NCBI GenBank assembly: GCA_030789695.1
Contig: CM061142.1
Location: 146,651,266-146,715,265, forward strand
Direction of reading: 5' to 3'
Length of the DNA stretch: 64,000 nucleotides
Source: Scilla litardierei
Lineage: Eukaryota > Streptophyta > Magnoliopsida > Asparagales > Asparagaceae
In this document: piece by piece, positions 35,464 to 47,186 of the stretch
How the letters are laid out: the number at the start of each line of letters is the position of its first letter
Numbering within the stretch: the stretch's first letter is position 1
The notes under the pieces: generated by a model
What the model was told of the DNA's origin: nothing
Databases searched by the model: none
What the model saw: only the letters and a program-made list of their open reading frames with translations
Program-made: the position numbers and the translations under genes

Positions 35464-36028
35464 ACACGAGGGTTTGTCATCCTTAACGAGACAACGGGGT
35501 GGTTTTGTATATAATCACATTGGCCTCTCACCATCTCTTTGTTGTTCATAACAGGTGCTGATCATATCAATTTGCACCAGTTGTGAAAAAAATCCAATTG
35601 ATAATATCTTTAACAAAGTCCTTGATCAACTTATTACACAAAATTTTTGTCATCCAACCCAAATAAAATCATAAAACCCTAACCAAAATATACTAAACAA
35701 AAACGTCTCCAAAAAGAACATATTTCAAACCGCAGTTTGAAAATTACCATCGCTTGATGGTGCATGGGCGACCGAGGATGGAAATAAGTCTCGACAAGTG
35801 GAGAAGGAGATGAGTCGTGACAGAGGGATGTCGAAGACAATCGATGATGACCCATGATGACCCATGACAATCGACGACGACTGGAGGGCAACCTGAAAAC
35901 TGACGACGGCCAGAAGAAGAGCGTATGTGAATGGGTGAACGAGCATAGAATTGAAGACAAAAGGACATGAATAATTGTAGGAGGGAATGATTAGGGATTT
36001 ACTCTCTTTTACAGGGGTATTACGGATG
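35464..36028 (-). other. CACTA 5' region with short direct repeats
   Basis: Contains GATGACCCATGATGACCCATGA (about 35848-35870) flanked by ACAATCGATGATG and ACAATCGACGACG. No gene is recognisable. Confidence 0.4.
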
Positions 36029-36061
36029 GCACCATTTTTACCATTTTGGTAAAAATGGTGC
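36029..36061. other. Inverted repeat (hairpin) near CACTA end
   Basis: CACCATTTTTACC and GGTAAAAATGGTG form a perfect 13-bp stem around ATTTT. Confidence 0.8.
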
Positions 36062-36564
36062 AATCCTAAACCCTGTACTGACGGCTATAATTATTCCCTC
36101 AGTGAATTCATTATAAATATCCCAATTTTTGCTGACGGCAATAGCTGTCAGTATTACAAACATACGCTTATGGTACCATCAGCGAACGTAGCCATCAGCG
36201 ACATTTCTGATATCATATATTATTATTATTATTCGCGAAAACATTACAACGTTCGCTGATGCAAAAGTTTCCGTCAGTGATGTCCATATTTACCAACAGT
36301 CCGTCAATGAAAACAATGCTTTTACTGATGACCATTTTTCTGCTAGCGATACCATTGGTAGTCTCAATTTTCATCAGTCATATTCTAATTTCTCTGGTTG
36401 TTTTCGTTCGTGAAATTCACTTTCACCGACGGTTGTATATGCCATCAGTGAAGTACAAAGTTCACAGATGGAAAAAAATTACTACAAGTAAAGGTGTACC
36501 TTTACTGTCGGTTTTTCAAGTCATTAGTAAACGTACGTCAAAGAAGACATGTTTTCTTGTAATG
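36062..36564 (-). repeat. CACTA subterminal repeats and terminus
   Basis: About 20 short variants of CTGACGG, CAGCGAC and CGTCAGT on both strands are spread over 480 bp, as expected of the subterminal repeats to which the transposase binds in this superfamily. The end is CATGTTTTCTTGTAATG on the + strand. The G-to-A change relative to the canonical terminus is visible at TGTAATG. Confidence 0.8.
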
Positions 36565-37139
36565 TGGGTATGGAATTCAAGGGGTGAATCACGTGAAATG
36601 TCAATGTGGTAGAGTTCTCAAATACCTTTGATCACCATGGTTAAACCTTCCATGGTTGACGCATCCATATTCTTCCTTCTTTTAGCCATCCTTAATTTTC
36701 TTTCCCTGGTGATGTTGAATTCTTCTATATTTATATAAACTTTTAACGTCATCATCAAGTTATCTATGTTTTTCAAGTAAGTTATGTTGGTTCTTGAGTT
36801 CAAGACCAATGTTTTTTGATGATGATCAACATTATGTTGTGCGCTAATCATCTTATATATTTTAGTCTCAGATTTACTAATGATTATGTTGATAGTGACA
36901 AAGCATATTGGTGATGGGTTAATGGAGTCAAGGCTATAGTGCAAAAGCATTGCATGAAGAACGAAGTATTCAAGTGTAATTGTAATTTTCTTCATGTATT
37001 TTGGCTTTTCTTTCATAGAATATTTGTAGCCTTAAATAGATGCACAAACACACTCATATGCATCATTTCCATCATATGGTATCAAGAAATCATCTTGAAC
37101 CAATTGCATTGGATCCCTTGCTCAAAACACTCTTTATAG
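36565..37139. other. Unassigned sequence beside CACTA
   Basis: A 132-codon - strand frame (36618-37016) has no similarity I can name and looks like chance. A TGGTATCAAG phrase at about 37077 faintly recalls a primer site. Confidence 0.3.
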
Positions 37140-38031
37140 AGAGTATTTGGAGCAGGACAGACGCCTGGTGCAGTGTCACCAGACATCTGGCATGTTAGCT
37201 TTTGGATAGCTTGATATGGCCTTGGGTCAGCCATCTGATGTTCAAAGACCAGATGTCGATAAAGTTGCTAAGACGACTGGATGATGAACTCCAGACGACT
37301 TAATAGGGTGAGCCATTTTTCATATACTCTCTTTTTTTCTCACCCACAATTGACAGCCATCTGTAGAAGGTTTGCCAGACGACTGAACATTTGATCAGCT
37401 GTTTGACAAGTGTTCTCCAGATGAATGGTTGTCTTGTGTTGGATTATTGCAATCTATTTCAGACTTCTAACCTCTTCCAGTTTTATGTGATTAGAATTTC
37501 TCATCCATTCCTAGCTCATTAGATTTCATTCTTTACTAGCTTTCCAACACATCTTGAATCACCTCAATCGGAGTCCAATTGTCTCTGTTATAGTTGTTTT
37601 AGTGATCTAGTGTTTTTAGGTAGAGTTTGTCAGACACTGTATAACGCTAGAACAGATGTCTAACTCTTGTACATCAGATGTCTCATAGATATTCATCAGA
37701 CGTCTAGTCATCTCCCAAAACTAGTTGTTGGGTTCTTTTAGCTAGACGTTTCTAGCCGTTTTTGTCTTTCTGTGGACTGTTTTGAGGGTCTATTTATGCT
37801 AGTTTGAGAGTGAGTTTTTGGCATATATCCACACATATAGAAATCATTTTAGAGATCCAAAGCTTGGGGATAAAGCTCATCATCTTCACTCTCTCTTATC
37901 CTACTCCTATTGCATAATCTAGTGGTTGCAACCCTGGCTTTAGAAGAAGCTCCCAAGTGCATCAAGTTCATCATCTCAAGCACTAGGTTTCCAGAATTCT
38001 ATGCCTTCATCTACACATAGGTAAAATCTAT
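37140..38031 (+). repeat. LTR-like fragment with near-palindromic repeats
   Basis: From 37150 to 37750 there are about a dozen variants of CAGACGTCTG (for example CCAGACATCTGG, CATCAGACGTCTAG). A TATA-like CTATTTATG is at about 37789, then a C/T-rich leader (37870-38010). This is the layout of a U3 and R region, but class and ends cannot be defined. It is cut by the Tekay-like LTR at 38032. Confidence 0.4.
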
Positions 38032-39737
38032 TGTAACGGCCAGTATTTTTATTATACATCTCAGTCGTTTACCCTTCTTGTCATACACTTTTAGGACCCA
38101 TTATTTTAAATGTGTATCTGTATTCCTTACGAATCCTATATGCGTTAGCCGCTAGTAATTTATTTTAACTATAATAATTTCATTTCAAAAAGTTTAATAT
38201 TCAACTTACTACCTATTTTAGCGATGACACTTTTTGCTCATTCTCATTAGCTACTAAATCCTACCCCTTATTACTAATTAACTTCTTGTCATCTTCCTTT
38301 TCAACCTAGCTTTAAAACTTCCCTTTTAAATCTCAAACCTTAGCAAGCTAACCCTAGAAGGACCAGGCAACTCATGCACACCTTAACCTAAACTCTACAC
38401 ATTAAAACCAGCACAAATAACAAAACCCAGTCCCTGTTCGCTCTTGAACCCAACCCCTTTCAATATTAAAACCCAAGTTCCTTCTCCATGGCCTTCATGT
38501 GCTAGAACCTCCTCCTTACAACTAGCTACAGAGCCCTCCAAAGAAAAGTTCAAGCCTAGGGCAAACTATTAAAACCCAAGTTCCTTCTCCATGGCCTTCA
38601 CGTGCTAGAACCTCCTCCTTACAACTAGCTACAGAGCCCTACAAAGAAAAGTGCAAGCCTACGGCAAACCAAATAGCTAACAGCCCTAGAACCAACTTCT
38701 CTCTCTTCTATATATTTTTTATCAAACCTAGGGCCACAACACACAGCCGCACACAATTATAGAGTCAAGTTTTTTTTAAAAACCCCCAGCCTACAATTTG
38801 TAACCTAAAACCATGTAGCCCTAGGCCTCACATACACTCACCTTCCCCTACATATAGTAATCAAACCCTAAAGCCATCTGCTATAGCCGAACCCTAAGAA
38901 AACTAGGGTTTTATAATATTTTTCAGTTGCACAACTCAAAGCAAACTTCTCCCTTGTTTTTTTTCGAAACCCTACCCTCTCCCTTCGGGCACACTCACAG
39001 ACTGCCGGCCACCCCCCTACAAAGTCCGGCCACCACCACCGCATGCGACCCCCTCGCTCCCAAGTTTCTCCCCCAGCCATCATCAACTGCCGCTGGCCAC
39101 TGCCCCCTTCGGACTGTCGTTCTACTCTCCACCTCTCTTCATCCACATGGCCAAGATTTCCTCCCACCTCCGGCGGCCTGAACTAGCTGCTGTGCCCTTC
39201 CCCGTCAGACCGCCAGCCAGCCACTCTCCCCTCATAATTCTTCGGTGGCCCACAGCACCTGCAACCGCCCTCTCGACAACTTTCCAACGCCGACAACCCC
39301 TCCGATTTGCCAACAGCTGCCCGACACTGCCGTACTCCCGCCCGACACTGCCGTACACCGGATACCCCGCGTCCTGGCTGCTTAGGCCGCAGCCCATGCC
39401 CCCTCGCCTGCAGTCTACCACCCCGGCTGCTGCCCGACTGCAACGCCCCGCAGGCCGTCGCCCCACTCCGGCAGCCCTCCACGGCAGCTACCACCCATCT
39501 CTCTCCGTCACCCCCTCCTGCGGCCACCCCGAGCCCCACCCAGCATTCTCGAGTCGCCGCTCCCCGCCATTAACCACCGACCCAAACCTTCGCCGTCCGC
39601 CGCTCCCCTATCCAACTCTTCGACTTATCTCCGAACCACCACGTGTATCCCCTCAACCCGCCGGCGATCTCCCGGCCACCGCCTCTAGTCACTCCCTCTG
39701 AACTCCTCCACCCCGTCGACAACCGTCGGTGCCTCAA
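38032..39737 (+). repeat. Tekay-like LTR fragment, left piece
   Basis: It begins TGTAACGGCC like the LTR at 22907 and has the same order: AT-rich part, CACACAGCCGC, then a GC-rich CCGCC stretch (38980-39737). Long Pro-rich frames in the GC-rich stretch (up to 184 codons, 39147-39701) exist in several frames at once and are taken as leader composition. It is split by a copia element and continues at 53755. Confidence 0.55.
38462..38669. repeat. Tandem duplication of ~104 bp
   Basis: Two adjacent copies beginning TATTAAAACCCAAGTTCC and ending GGCAAAC differ at only about five positions. Confidence 0.9.
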
Positions 39738-41121
39738 TGTTAGTGGTTGTGCCCAAGGCCAAATGTTTGGACCTTTATGTTATGTCATTTTCATTTATAA
39801 AATGTTTCTCTTATTATTGTTATTATTATATTGCTTGCATGTTTCTTTATAATAATGTTTGAATAGTTGTTTTATGCTATTCTAAGCATCCCTAGTCATT
39901 CATCATTAAAGGTTTAATGAAGAATTAAGACTAGTATGAGTTTGGTAGATAATTTAAGATATTTATATGTATGGTGATACAAATCAAACTTATAGGTACT
40001 TGTTGGAGAACATGTACTGGATAGACTCGCTATGAGATCATTACGTGGATTAGTGTCATAAATGATCTCATAATAGTTATGTCATTGAATCCTTAGACCT
40101 AAGCTCATCACAGTTTCCTACATAAGGAACATCATATATTGACATAATCAAACGTTATCTTTAATCAGATAATCATAAAGGTTATGATGGAATATGATGT
40201 GAATTATGCCGAGGAAAGTGAATGAACAAGATGGAATTTGTCCCTCTCATATGAGAGATATCTAATGGGCCCCTCGATAAGTAGGACTGAGAAATGCATG
40301 GCCGTGCTCAAATGAATGTCATTTATTTTTTTTCAGTCTACTTAGTAAGCGAGAAATTAATTATTTGAACAATGTAAGTATGACACTGTCCGTGACTTAT
40401 GTTCAAATAAGATATCGTGTGACAAAAGGATTATGATATGTTCTATTGGTTAGGTTAATATCGGACTAACGATATTCATATTAATTGGGTAGTCATAATG
40501 TCTTGCTAGAGACCAATTATGATTTGTGGGCTTCTAATCAGATTAGGTTCACTGCCAATTTAAAATGAGCCTATTGGGTCGCACACATAGAACGAAATGG
40601 ATATAATAGGGTTTAAACATGATTTTGAATATGATTTGAAATTCGTAATAAGGTGAAATATCTTAACCGTCAGATATCGTATCTTGTTAAGATATTATCC
40701 CTAAGATATCGCCGCTTAACTGAAATACGTTAATGAGTTAACGTGGGATTCTTATCCCTAAGATAGCGTCGCATAACTGAATGTTGTTAATGGGTTAACG
40801 TAGGATTCTATATAAGATATAGAATCAAGATTTTCAGTTTTTACGTTTTTAATCTATCTCCTCCGTTTTTGAGAAAAACAAAGAGCGAGAGAAACCCTAG
40901 TTGCGGGGAAGGAGCTAGCACCCTCGTAATTCTTACCCGTGATGTTCGCGTGTGGATACCGATTGAGGGTGGTCGTTCGTAGAGCAGCATCTACAGTCCG
41001 ACAGATTCAGATCGTCAGAAAGGTTAGTAATCTATTCGAATCAATTAGAAACGCATGGATCTTGGTAGGTTTCTATTTTCCGCTGCGTATAAATTAGTTA
41101 TGCATGATAGAAACCCTAACA
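39738..41121 (+). repeat. 5' LTR of copia element 2
   Basis: Runs from TGTTAGTGGTTG to ACCCTAACA and is followed directly by the primer site. Confidence 0.96.
40695..40815 (+). promoter_or_regulatory. Duplicated upstream element and TATA box
   Basis: Two adjacent 57-bp repeats (40695-40751 and 40752-40808), each with TTATCCCTAAGAT and GGTTAACG-like ends, lie directly upstream of TATATAA (40809-40815). In the 3' LTR the TATA reads GATATAAG, one base changed. Confidence 0.65.
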
Positions 41122-41134
41122 GTGGTATCAGAGC
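41122..41134 (+). other. Primer-binding site, initiator-Met
   Basis: GTGGTATCAGAGC directly after the LTR; TGGTATCAGAGC is the standard copia site. Confidence 0.93.
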
Positions 41135-42512
41135 ATCTTGCGAATTCAATTGATTTGAATAATGCCATGTTTATATGTATGAGATGTCTATATATTTACT
41201 GGCATGATTTTAACCTGTATGTATATTGATACATAAACACGATTACATGGTGTTAATTGAAAACACAATCTGTTTAATCTGTCTGTATGAGATACAAATA
41301 ATTGATGTGTAATAATATACATGACATGTAGATGGCCACGAAATTAATCACTGTTAATTTGATCAACATGCTTTGTGATTACGCTGTTATTAATATGATT
41401 AACGTGACTAGTGTTAATATGATTAACATGTTAATTTATGATCATTGTTTAATATGATTAAACCTACGGTAATCACTGTTTAATATGATTAAACTTACGC
41501 AGATCATTATTTAATATGTTTAATGTGATTAAACTTACTGTAATCATTATTTAATATGATTAAATCTACGCAAATCATTGTTTAATATGATTAATATGAT
41601 CAACTAACACTGATTAATGTGACTTTTTAATTTGATTAAATTAACATTGATTTGATCAGCAAAGTCTGAGCGATGACTGTTTAATACGATTAAAATGATG
41701 CTGATATGATCAGCAGATTCATCACTCAGAAATTTAAATAGGGGGTTTAAAGACAGAAAATCATTAATGAGATTACCGATAATTCAAAACGCCGCGTTCG
41801 TTGCGCATTATATGTCGTGGAAGTTATTAAACAGAATTTATGACACAGCATTTTGAATAAAAATTTGATGCCATGCTATGTGATAACATGATTTGTTTTG
41901 ATGTATATATGATGTTTTACATGCTATCACATGTTTCATATATGTTATGTTTATCAGTTTTGTATGTGATGCGATATATGATGATATATGTGTATGAGAT
42001 GCCATGTAAGGAATGATGCATAATATATTAATATAAATAGACATTATAACTTAATTGTTAAAATTCCCTCACCATAATTTTAAGTCGTATGGCACCCATG
42101 ATTTGAATAACTGTCAAGACTATGATCACCAAAATGTGGGTTTTGCCAAAGCGAAGTGCAATGAGTTATCAGAGTAAGGCAGGATGGGTAATCGTGCTAC
42201 CCATATATTTAAAAATGGTTAGACTTAATTAGGCTATCAAACTGGTTTTGGGCCTAAGGGCATTAGATGGGATTATAACATGCTGAGACATATGATGTCA
42301 AAATCCCATAAAGAATCTAAGAATTATATGAGATATAATTGGTAAAGTGTTACCAACCTAAATAACTTGATTTTAAGTGTCATGCCAAAGCTGACTTAAA
42401 GTTGTGTTGCAATTGTTGTAATTAATATTGAGGGTTATTAATTTTGTGTGAGCTTTATGAAACATTTTAAAATGAAATTGGTACTAATGTTATTTTGCAT
42501 ATTTGTAGATCA
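41135..42512 (+). other. Copia element 2 leader with TTTAATATGATTAAA repeats
   Basis: From 41350 to 41700 the phrase TTTAATATGATTAAAC with ATCATT recurs about eight times. The rest is AT-rich without a gene. Confidence 0.7.
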
Positions 42513-43320
42513 ATGGCATCTCATAACACTTCTGCACTATCACTGCGATCTGTCCTTGAGAAGGACAAACTGAAAGAAAATGGCACCAACTTCCTTGACT
42601 GGTTCAGAAACATGAGAATTGTTCTCAAGCATGAAAGGAAGCTGTATGTCCTGGATGATCCTCTCCCAGAAGAACCACCTGCTGATGCTTCAAAGGATGT
42701 AAAGGATAAGTATAAGAAATATCTTGATGATTCTGTTGATGCTGGTTGTCTTATGTTAGCCACCATGTGCCCAGAACTTCAGAAGGATCTGGAACACATG
42801 GAGGCTTATGAGCTGAGTGTTCATCTCAAGGAGACTTTCCAACAACATGCAAGGTAGGAAAGGTATGGGACTACCAAAGCTCTGCATGCTTGCAAAATGG
42901 CTTAAGGTGCATCAGTGAGCGCTCATGTTTTGAAGATGAAAGGCTACATTGATCATCTTGAAAGGCTTGGATTTCCCCTCAGTTTAGAACTGGCTACGGA
43001 TTTGATCCTTAATTCATTGACTGATGGTTTCGATCAGTTTGTCATGCAGTACAATATGAATGACATGGAGAAATCTCTTGTTGAGCTGCATTCGATGCTT
43101 AAAACTGCTGAGCAAAGTATAAAGAAAAAGCCTAGTCATGTACTTATGGTCAACAAAGGGAAATGAATGAAACACACGGGAAAGGCTAAAGTAAGAGTTG
43201 CAAGTAAGCCTAAAGGAAAGGCTAAAGCAAAAGTTGCTGATAAGCCTGCAAAAGTTCCAAAGGAGGGAGTTTGTTTCAATTGCAATGAACCTGGTCATTG
43301 GAAGCGGAATTGCAAACTTT
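42513..43320 (+). pseudogene. gag: Copia element 2 gag
   Basis: Starts at MASHNTSALSLRSVLEKDKL; the upstream codons from 42495 are probably not used. The UBN2-type gag region contains FLDWFRNMRIVLKHE and LILNSLTDGFDQFV, followed by a Lys-rich linker and the CCHC knuckle CFNCNEPGHWKRNC (about 43274-43315). Stops at 42855 (TAG, likely from CAG) and 42903 (TAA), and a TGA at 43164, break the frame, so no full Gag can be made. Confidence 0.9.
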
Positions 43321-43535
43321 ATTTGGAAGATCTAAAGAAAAAGAAGAGTAGTGAGACTACGTCTTCAGGTAATTATGTTATTGAAATTAGCTTATCTACT
43401 TCTACTTCCTGGGTATTAGATACTGGATGTGGATCTCACATTTGTACAAATGTGCAGGGATTGAAAAGGAGTAGACAATTGAAAAGGGGCGAAGTGGACC
43501 TACGAGTTGGAAATGGAGCAAGAGATGCTGCTTAG
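43321..43535 (+). pseudogene. pol: Copia element 2 protease fragment
   Basis: The active site SWVLDTGCGSHIC is visible, followed by GEVDLRVGNGA, the usual copia protease order. It continues in frame from the zinc knuckle. A one-base loss at about 43533 (GCTTAGCTGTAGG where GCTTTAGCTGTAGG is expected) shifts it out of the integrase frame at 43553. Confidence 0.85.
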
Positions 43536-43552
43536 CTGTAGGATCCTATGAA

Positions 43553-44394
43553 TTGTATTTGCCAAATGGGCTTTTATTAGTGTTGAATAATTGCTACTAT
43601 GTTCCTACTTTGAGTAGGAATATTATTTCAGTTTCTTGTCTGGATGATGAACAATTTTATTTTCTAATTAAGAATAAGAGATGTTCCATTTATTATGATG
43701 ATGTGCTTTATTGTATTGCTGATTCATATGATGGGCTTTACGTCCTAAATCTAGACAACTCCAACAGTGGAGAAATTCATAACATAACTGCTAAGAAATC
43801 CAAACCCAATAATATGAATCCCACATTTTTATGGCATTGTCGTCTTGGCCATATAAATGAGAAACGCATATCTAAGCTCCATCAACATGGACTTTTAGAG
43901 TCATTTGATTTTGAATCATTTGAAAATTTCGAATCCTGCTTATTAGGCAAAATGACAAAGAATCCTTTCACTGGATATAGTGAAAGGGCCAATGATTTAT
44001 TGGGCCTAATACATACTGATGTATGTGGTCCATTAAGCATCCAAGCTAGGGGAGGATTTCAGTACTTCATTACATTCACTGATGATTTCAGTAGATATGG
44101 CTATATCTATTTAATGAAACATAAACATGAATCATTTGAAATGTTCAGAAGTTTTCAAAATGAAGTACAAAATCAACTTGGCAAACCTATTAAGGCACTT
44201 CGATCTGATCGGGGTGGTGAATACTTGAGACAGGAATTTGATGATCATCTCAAGGGTTGTGGAATTGTTTCACAATTAACTCCACCAGGAACACCACAGT
44301 GGAATGGTGTATCTGAAAGGAGAAATCGAACCTTATTAGATATGGTTCGATCCATGATGATTCAAACAGATCTTCCATTATCCTTCTGGGGCCA
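43553..44394 (+). pseudogene. pol: Copia element 2 integrase, first part
   Basis: After the end of the protease comes the HHCC region (LWHCRLGHINEKRI). Its usual CxxC reads FESC, so one zinc ligand appears to be lost. The catalytic core follows with HTDVCGP, TFTDDFSRYGY, LRSDRGGEY and NGVSERRNRT, with all three acidic residues present. The frame is cut at DLPLSFWGH by the nested Athila-type element, whose first codons give an artificial tail to 44446. Confidence 0.9.
44390..44394. repeat. Target-site duplication GGCCA (left)
   Basis: GGCCA recurs at 50263-50267 after the nested element; removing the element rejoins FWGH and ALETAAF in the integrase. Confidence 0.93.
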
Positions 44395-46162
44395 TGGTGG
44401 GCCCAAAAAGGTGCTCTCTCTCAAGCGCAAGAGTCCGTACAAGTAATATAATCTGGGAGTCCAGATGTCGAATCCTCAGGAGAAAATCTGTTGAAACCAC
44501 AGCTCAAATCAAATAGAAATCCAACGTAGAGAAACTAACCACTTCAACAATGATGACGGTGATAGTGATGTGAACACGTGAACAATATGAACAAGGAAAA
44601 TCGTGTAAGAAAATATCTATAAAAAGTATGCACATGGTATGGGTTCGTTAGGATCAATGATTCGTATTAATTTGGTTGACAAGTATAACTCAATGAATTC
44701 TCCTTTTGGGAGCAATTCACCGGAAAATACCCAATATAACTCAATGAATTCTCCTTTTGGGAGCAATTCATCGGAAGATATCCTTTTGCACACAATGTGA
44801 ATAAAATCGTCGCTAAAATTATAATCTTACAACTATGGTATGACACTCTCTTTTGGAGAGATCAAAGCTCACCCTTTTGGGACAATCATCAACTCAATCA
44901 CTTCTTTTGGAAGATGAAAAAGAGGATTTAATAACAAAAACTACAACTTTAGCGACGTTTACGATTAAGCACGATGATATTCAACCAAACTAACACAAAT
45001 CACATCCCCTAACTACTCCATACCATGCACAAATAAGATTTAGCTACTCATAATGCAAGAATAAACAACGTTCATAGCAAAATACATCAATCCAATAGCC
45101 AAATACAATAGAAAAGCATCAAATACGGGGTAGAAGTTTAAGAAAATATCACCCAATCTTCAAGTTTAGACACCAAAACTCTCTGGAAATAAGAAAATAG
45201 CCTCTGGAATTTTACAGAATTTTTCCTTGGCGAAATACGGCTCCTAGAGCCTCCAATACGCCCAAAATACGACAGTCTTTGCTTGAATACGCCTCAAAAC
45301 CCTAGAAATACCTTATATATTAGCATTGCGGGTTTAAGTTGCTATCGGTTTCACAATTCGCATCCAAACCCGAACAAAATCCGTATCCACGAACCGCTTC
45401 AAACCATAGCAATTGGATCTAGGCGGGATCTCCCTAGGGCTTGACACGCGGCACATTAAAACGGATCCGAGCGCCACCCGCATCCGCTTGCATCTTCGAG
45501 TTTGCATCGGAGTGCATTTCAACCGTTGGATCTGAGATTGACGCTTCTGACTTCGCCACGTCGCCGCTTGGATGCGCGCTAATTTGGGCCATTGGATTCG
45601 AATCCAACGTATGTCACCAAGCCACGTCGCCCGGAGAAACTCCGCTCCGTTGCGAGATGAAATGAAAAACGCCGACCGTTCGATCGCAATTGAACGGTCG
45701 AGATTTGATCTCGCTTTCGTTCGATGCTGCTGAGATCCGCTTCATTGTGGGCCGTAGGATGAAGATCGTGCGGCTGAAAGTAAGCCGCGTCGCCCGAGCA
45801 CTGAGCACCGTCCGATGGAGCGGGAAACGTCGGGATGCGGCCACGTGTACGCCAAGATTCGTGCCAACTTTATTTTATTTCCAATAAATGGTATTCTGCA
45901 TTCAAAAATACACAGTAATTAGCACAGATCTCAGAAAAATACAAATAAATAGTCGTTGGAATCATGAGATCGAGACGAAGCTAGGAAAAATATAAAATGT
46001 GCAGAAATACTCCAGTAATTACTATTTTGTTCTCAAATAAGGTGTTTTCTCTAATAAATGATGGTGTATAAAATACATTCGTATTAGAGAACAATATAAC
46101 ATCATACGAGCACAAAATAGGGCTAAATGTGGGGTTAAATATATAATATTGAACCCGAATCA
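44395..46162 (-). repeat. 3' LTR of Athila-type element 2
   Basis: Bounded by TGGTGGGCCC and CCCGAATCA on the + strand. Contains a duplicated ACTCAATGAATTCTCC block (44692-44770), a - strand TATA (TATATAAGG, about 45311-45320) and the palindrome CGACCGTTC/GAACGGTCG (45673-45700). Confidence 0.93.
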
Positions 46163-46173
46163 CACCCCCCAAC
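46163..46173 (-). other. Polypurine tract of Athila-type element 2
   Basis: In element sense GTTGGGGGGTG directly precedes the 3' LTR start TGATTCGGG. Confidence 0.8.
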
Positions 46174-47186
46174 TAGCGATTTGCTAGTCTCTAGCAAAAA
46201 GAGCGATTAATATGGAAGATTAATAAAACAATAAATTCTATCAATTGCTCATGGCATGGCTCAATAATACACATTCCAACATGATCTTAACCATCAATAT
46301 ACACATCCATGAACGAAATCAATAACACGATATTTTCTCTAATTTAATTTGAATAAATAGCATGCAAGCATCGTTTTGCGCAAGCGAAAGTATAACACGT
46401 CGTTATATTCCAGTCTTCTCATTTCCAAGGAATTGGCCTATCAAAACAATCATTCAAATCATGGGTCTCTTTAGTTGCTTGGATTATTCGCCACTTCTTT
46501 TCTTTTATAAGTTCCGCGTAACGCGCATCAAGCAACATTTGCGGAAAAAAGTATAACTTGGATCGCTCCATCAAATGAGTGAGTTTCCGGTCAATGGCTC
46601 CCAAATCAGACGATAATAGGGTATTAGGCCAAGAAGGACCCCTCGGACTGTACTACTCGAGCCAACCAAGTTATTTATTAGTGACATACTTATTCATTCA
46701 TTTTTCTTCATTCATTTTTTTCTTTTTCTTTTCTTTCTTTTTTTTGTAAGCAACTCAACACCCATTCTTCGAATCAAAACATTAATACCAAAGGCCAAAT
46801 TCTTCTTCAACTTGAAGACTTTTCTTAATAAATCGTGTATACTTAAGCTTTTTCATCACATTAGCATGCATGAAATAAATTCAAACTATTTCAAGATATT
46901 AATCATGGAAATCGAAAGTTTTCAAGAATATCATATTAACTAGTTATTCCATGAAGGAAAAATAATTTAATCAAGCCATAAACAATTTTTAGAACTCAAT
47001 TAATGTATAATCATCCGCATTTGTGGCATATGAAGGAGTTTTAAAATGAAGAGTTTTGGTGATTTATTCTTCTCAAAAAAAATCCTAAGGTCTCATACAC
47101 ACCCCCCAACTAAAGATGGACATTGTCCTCAATGTCGAAAGGGGTACGAGTTTATTCGAGCAAGCAACCTAGAAAGCATTTGAAAA
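46174..47186 (-). other. 3' non-coding interior of Athila-type element 2
   Basis: AT-rich, with a CT/T-rich run near 46680-46745. A second copy of a purine-tract-like phrase in element sense (GTTGGGGGGTGTG, + strand CACACCCCCCAAC at 47098) lies just after the ORF. Confidence 0.5.

Larger units (their letters stand above)
18578..36564 (-). mobile_element. CACTA (En/Spm-type) DNA transposon, multiply interrupted
   Basis: The element's own sequence is at 18578-19636, 22478-22906 and 32442-36564; the rest is later insertions. It continues to the left beyond the Athila element and the window. The right end reads, in element sense, CATTACAAGAAAACATG, one base off the canonical CACTACAAGAAAA terminus, and ends at 36564; TGG (36565-36567) could be the 3-bp target duplication. 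The gene order Transpos_assoc, TNP2, DUF4218, DUF4216 is that of plant CACTA transposases. Confidence 0.92.

Noticed and set aside
36618..37016. 132-codon - strand frame beside the CACTA end
   Set aside because: AT-rich, no recognisable domain, no start context; likely chance.
37077..37089. TGGTATCAAG as a possible copia primer site
   Set aside because: Only the first eight bases fit; no LTR end or gag next to it.
39147..39701. 184-codon Pro/Ser-rich frame
   Set aside because: It sits in the GC-rich leader of a Tekay-like LTR where several overlapping frames are open on both strands; composition explains it.
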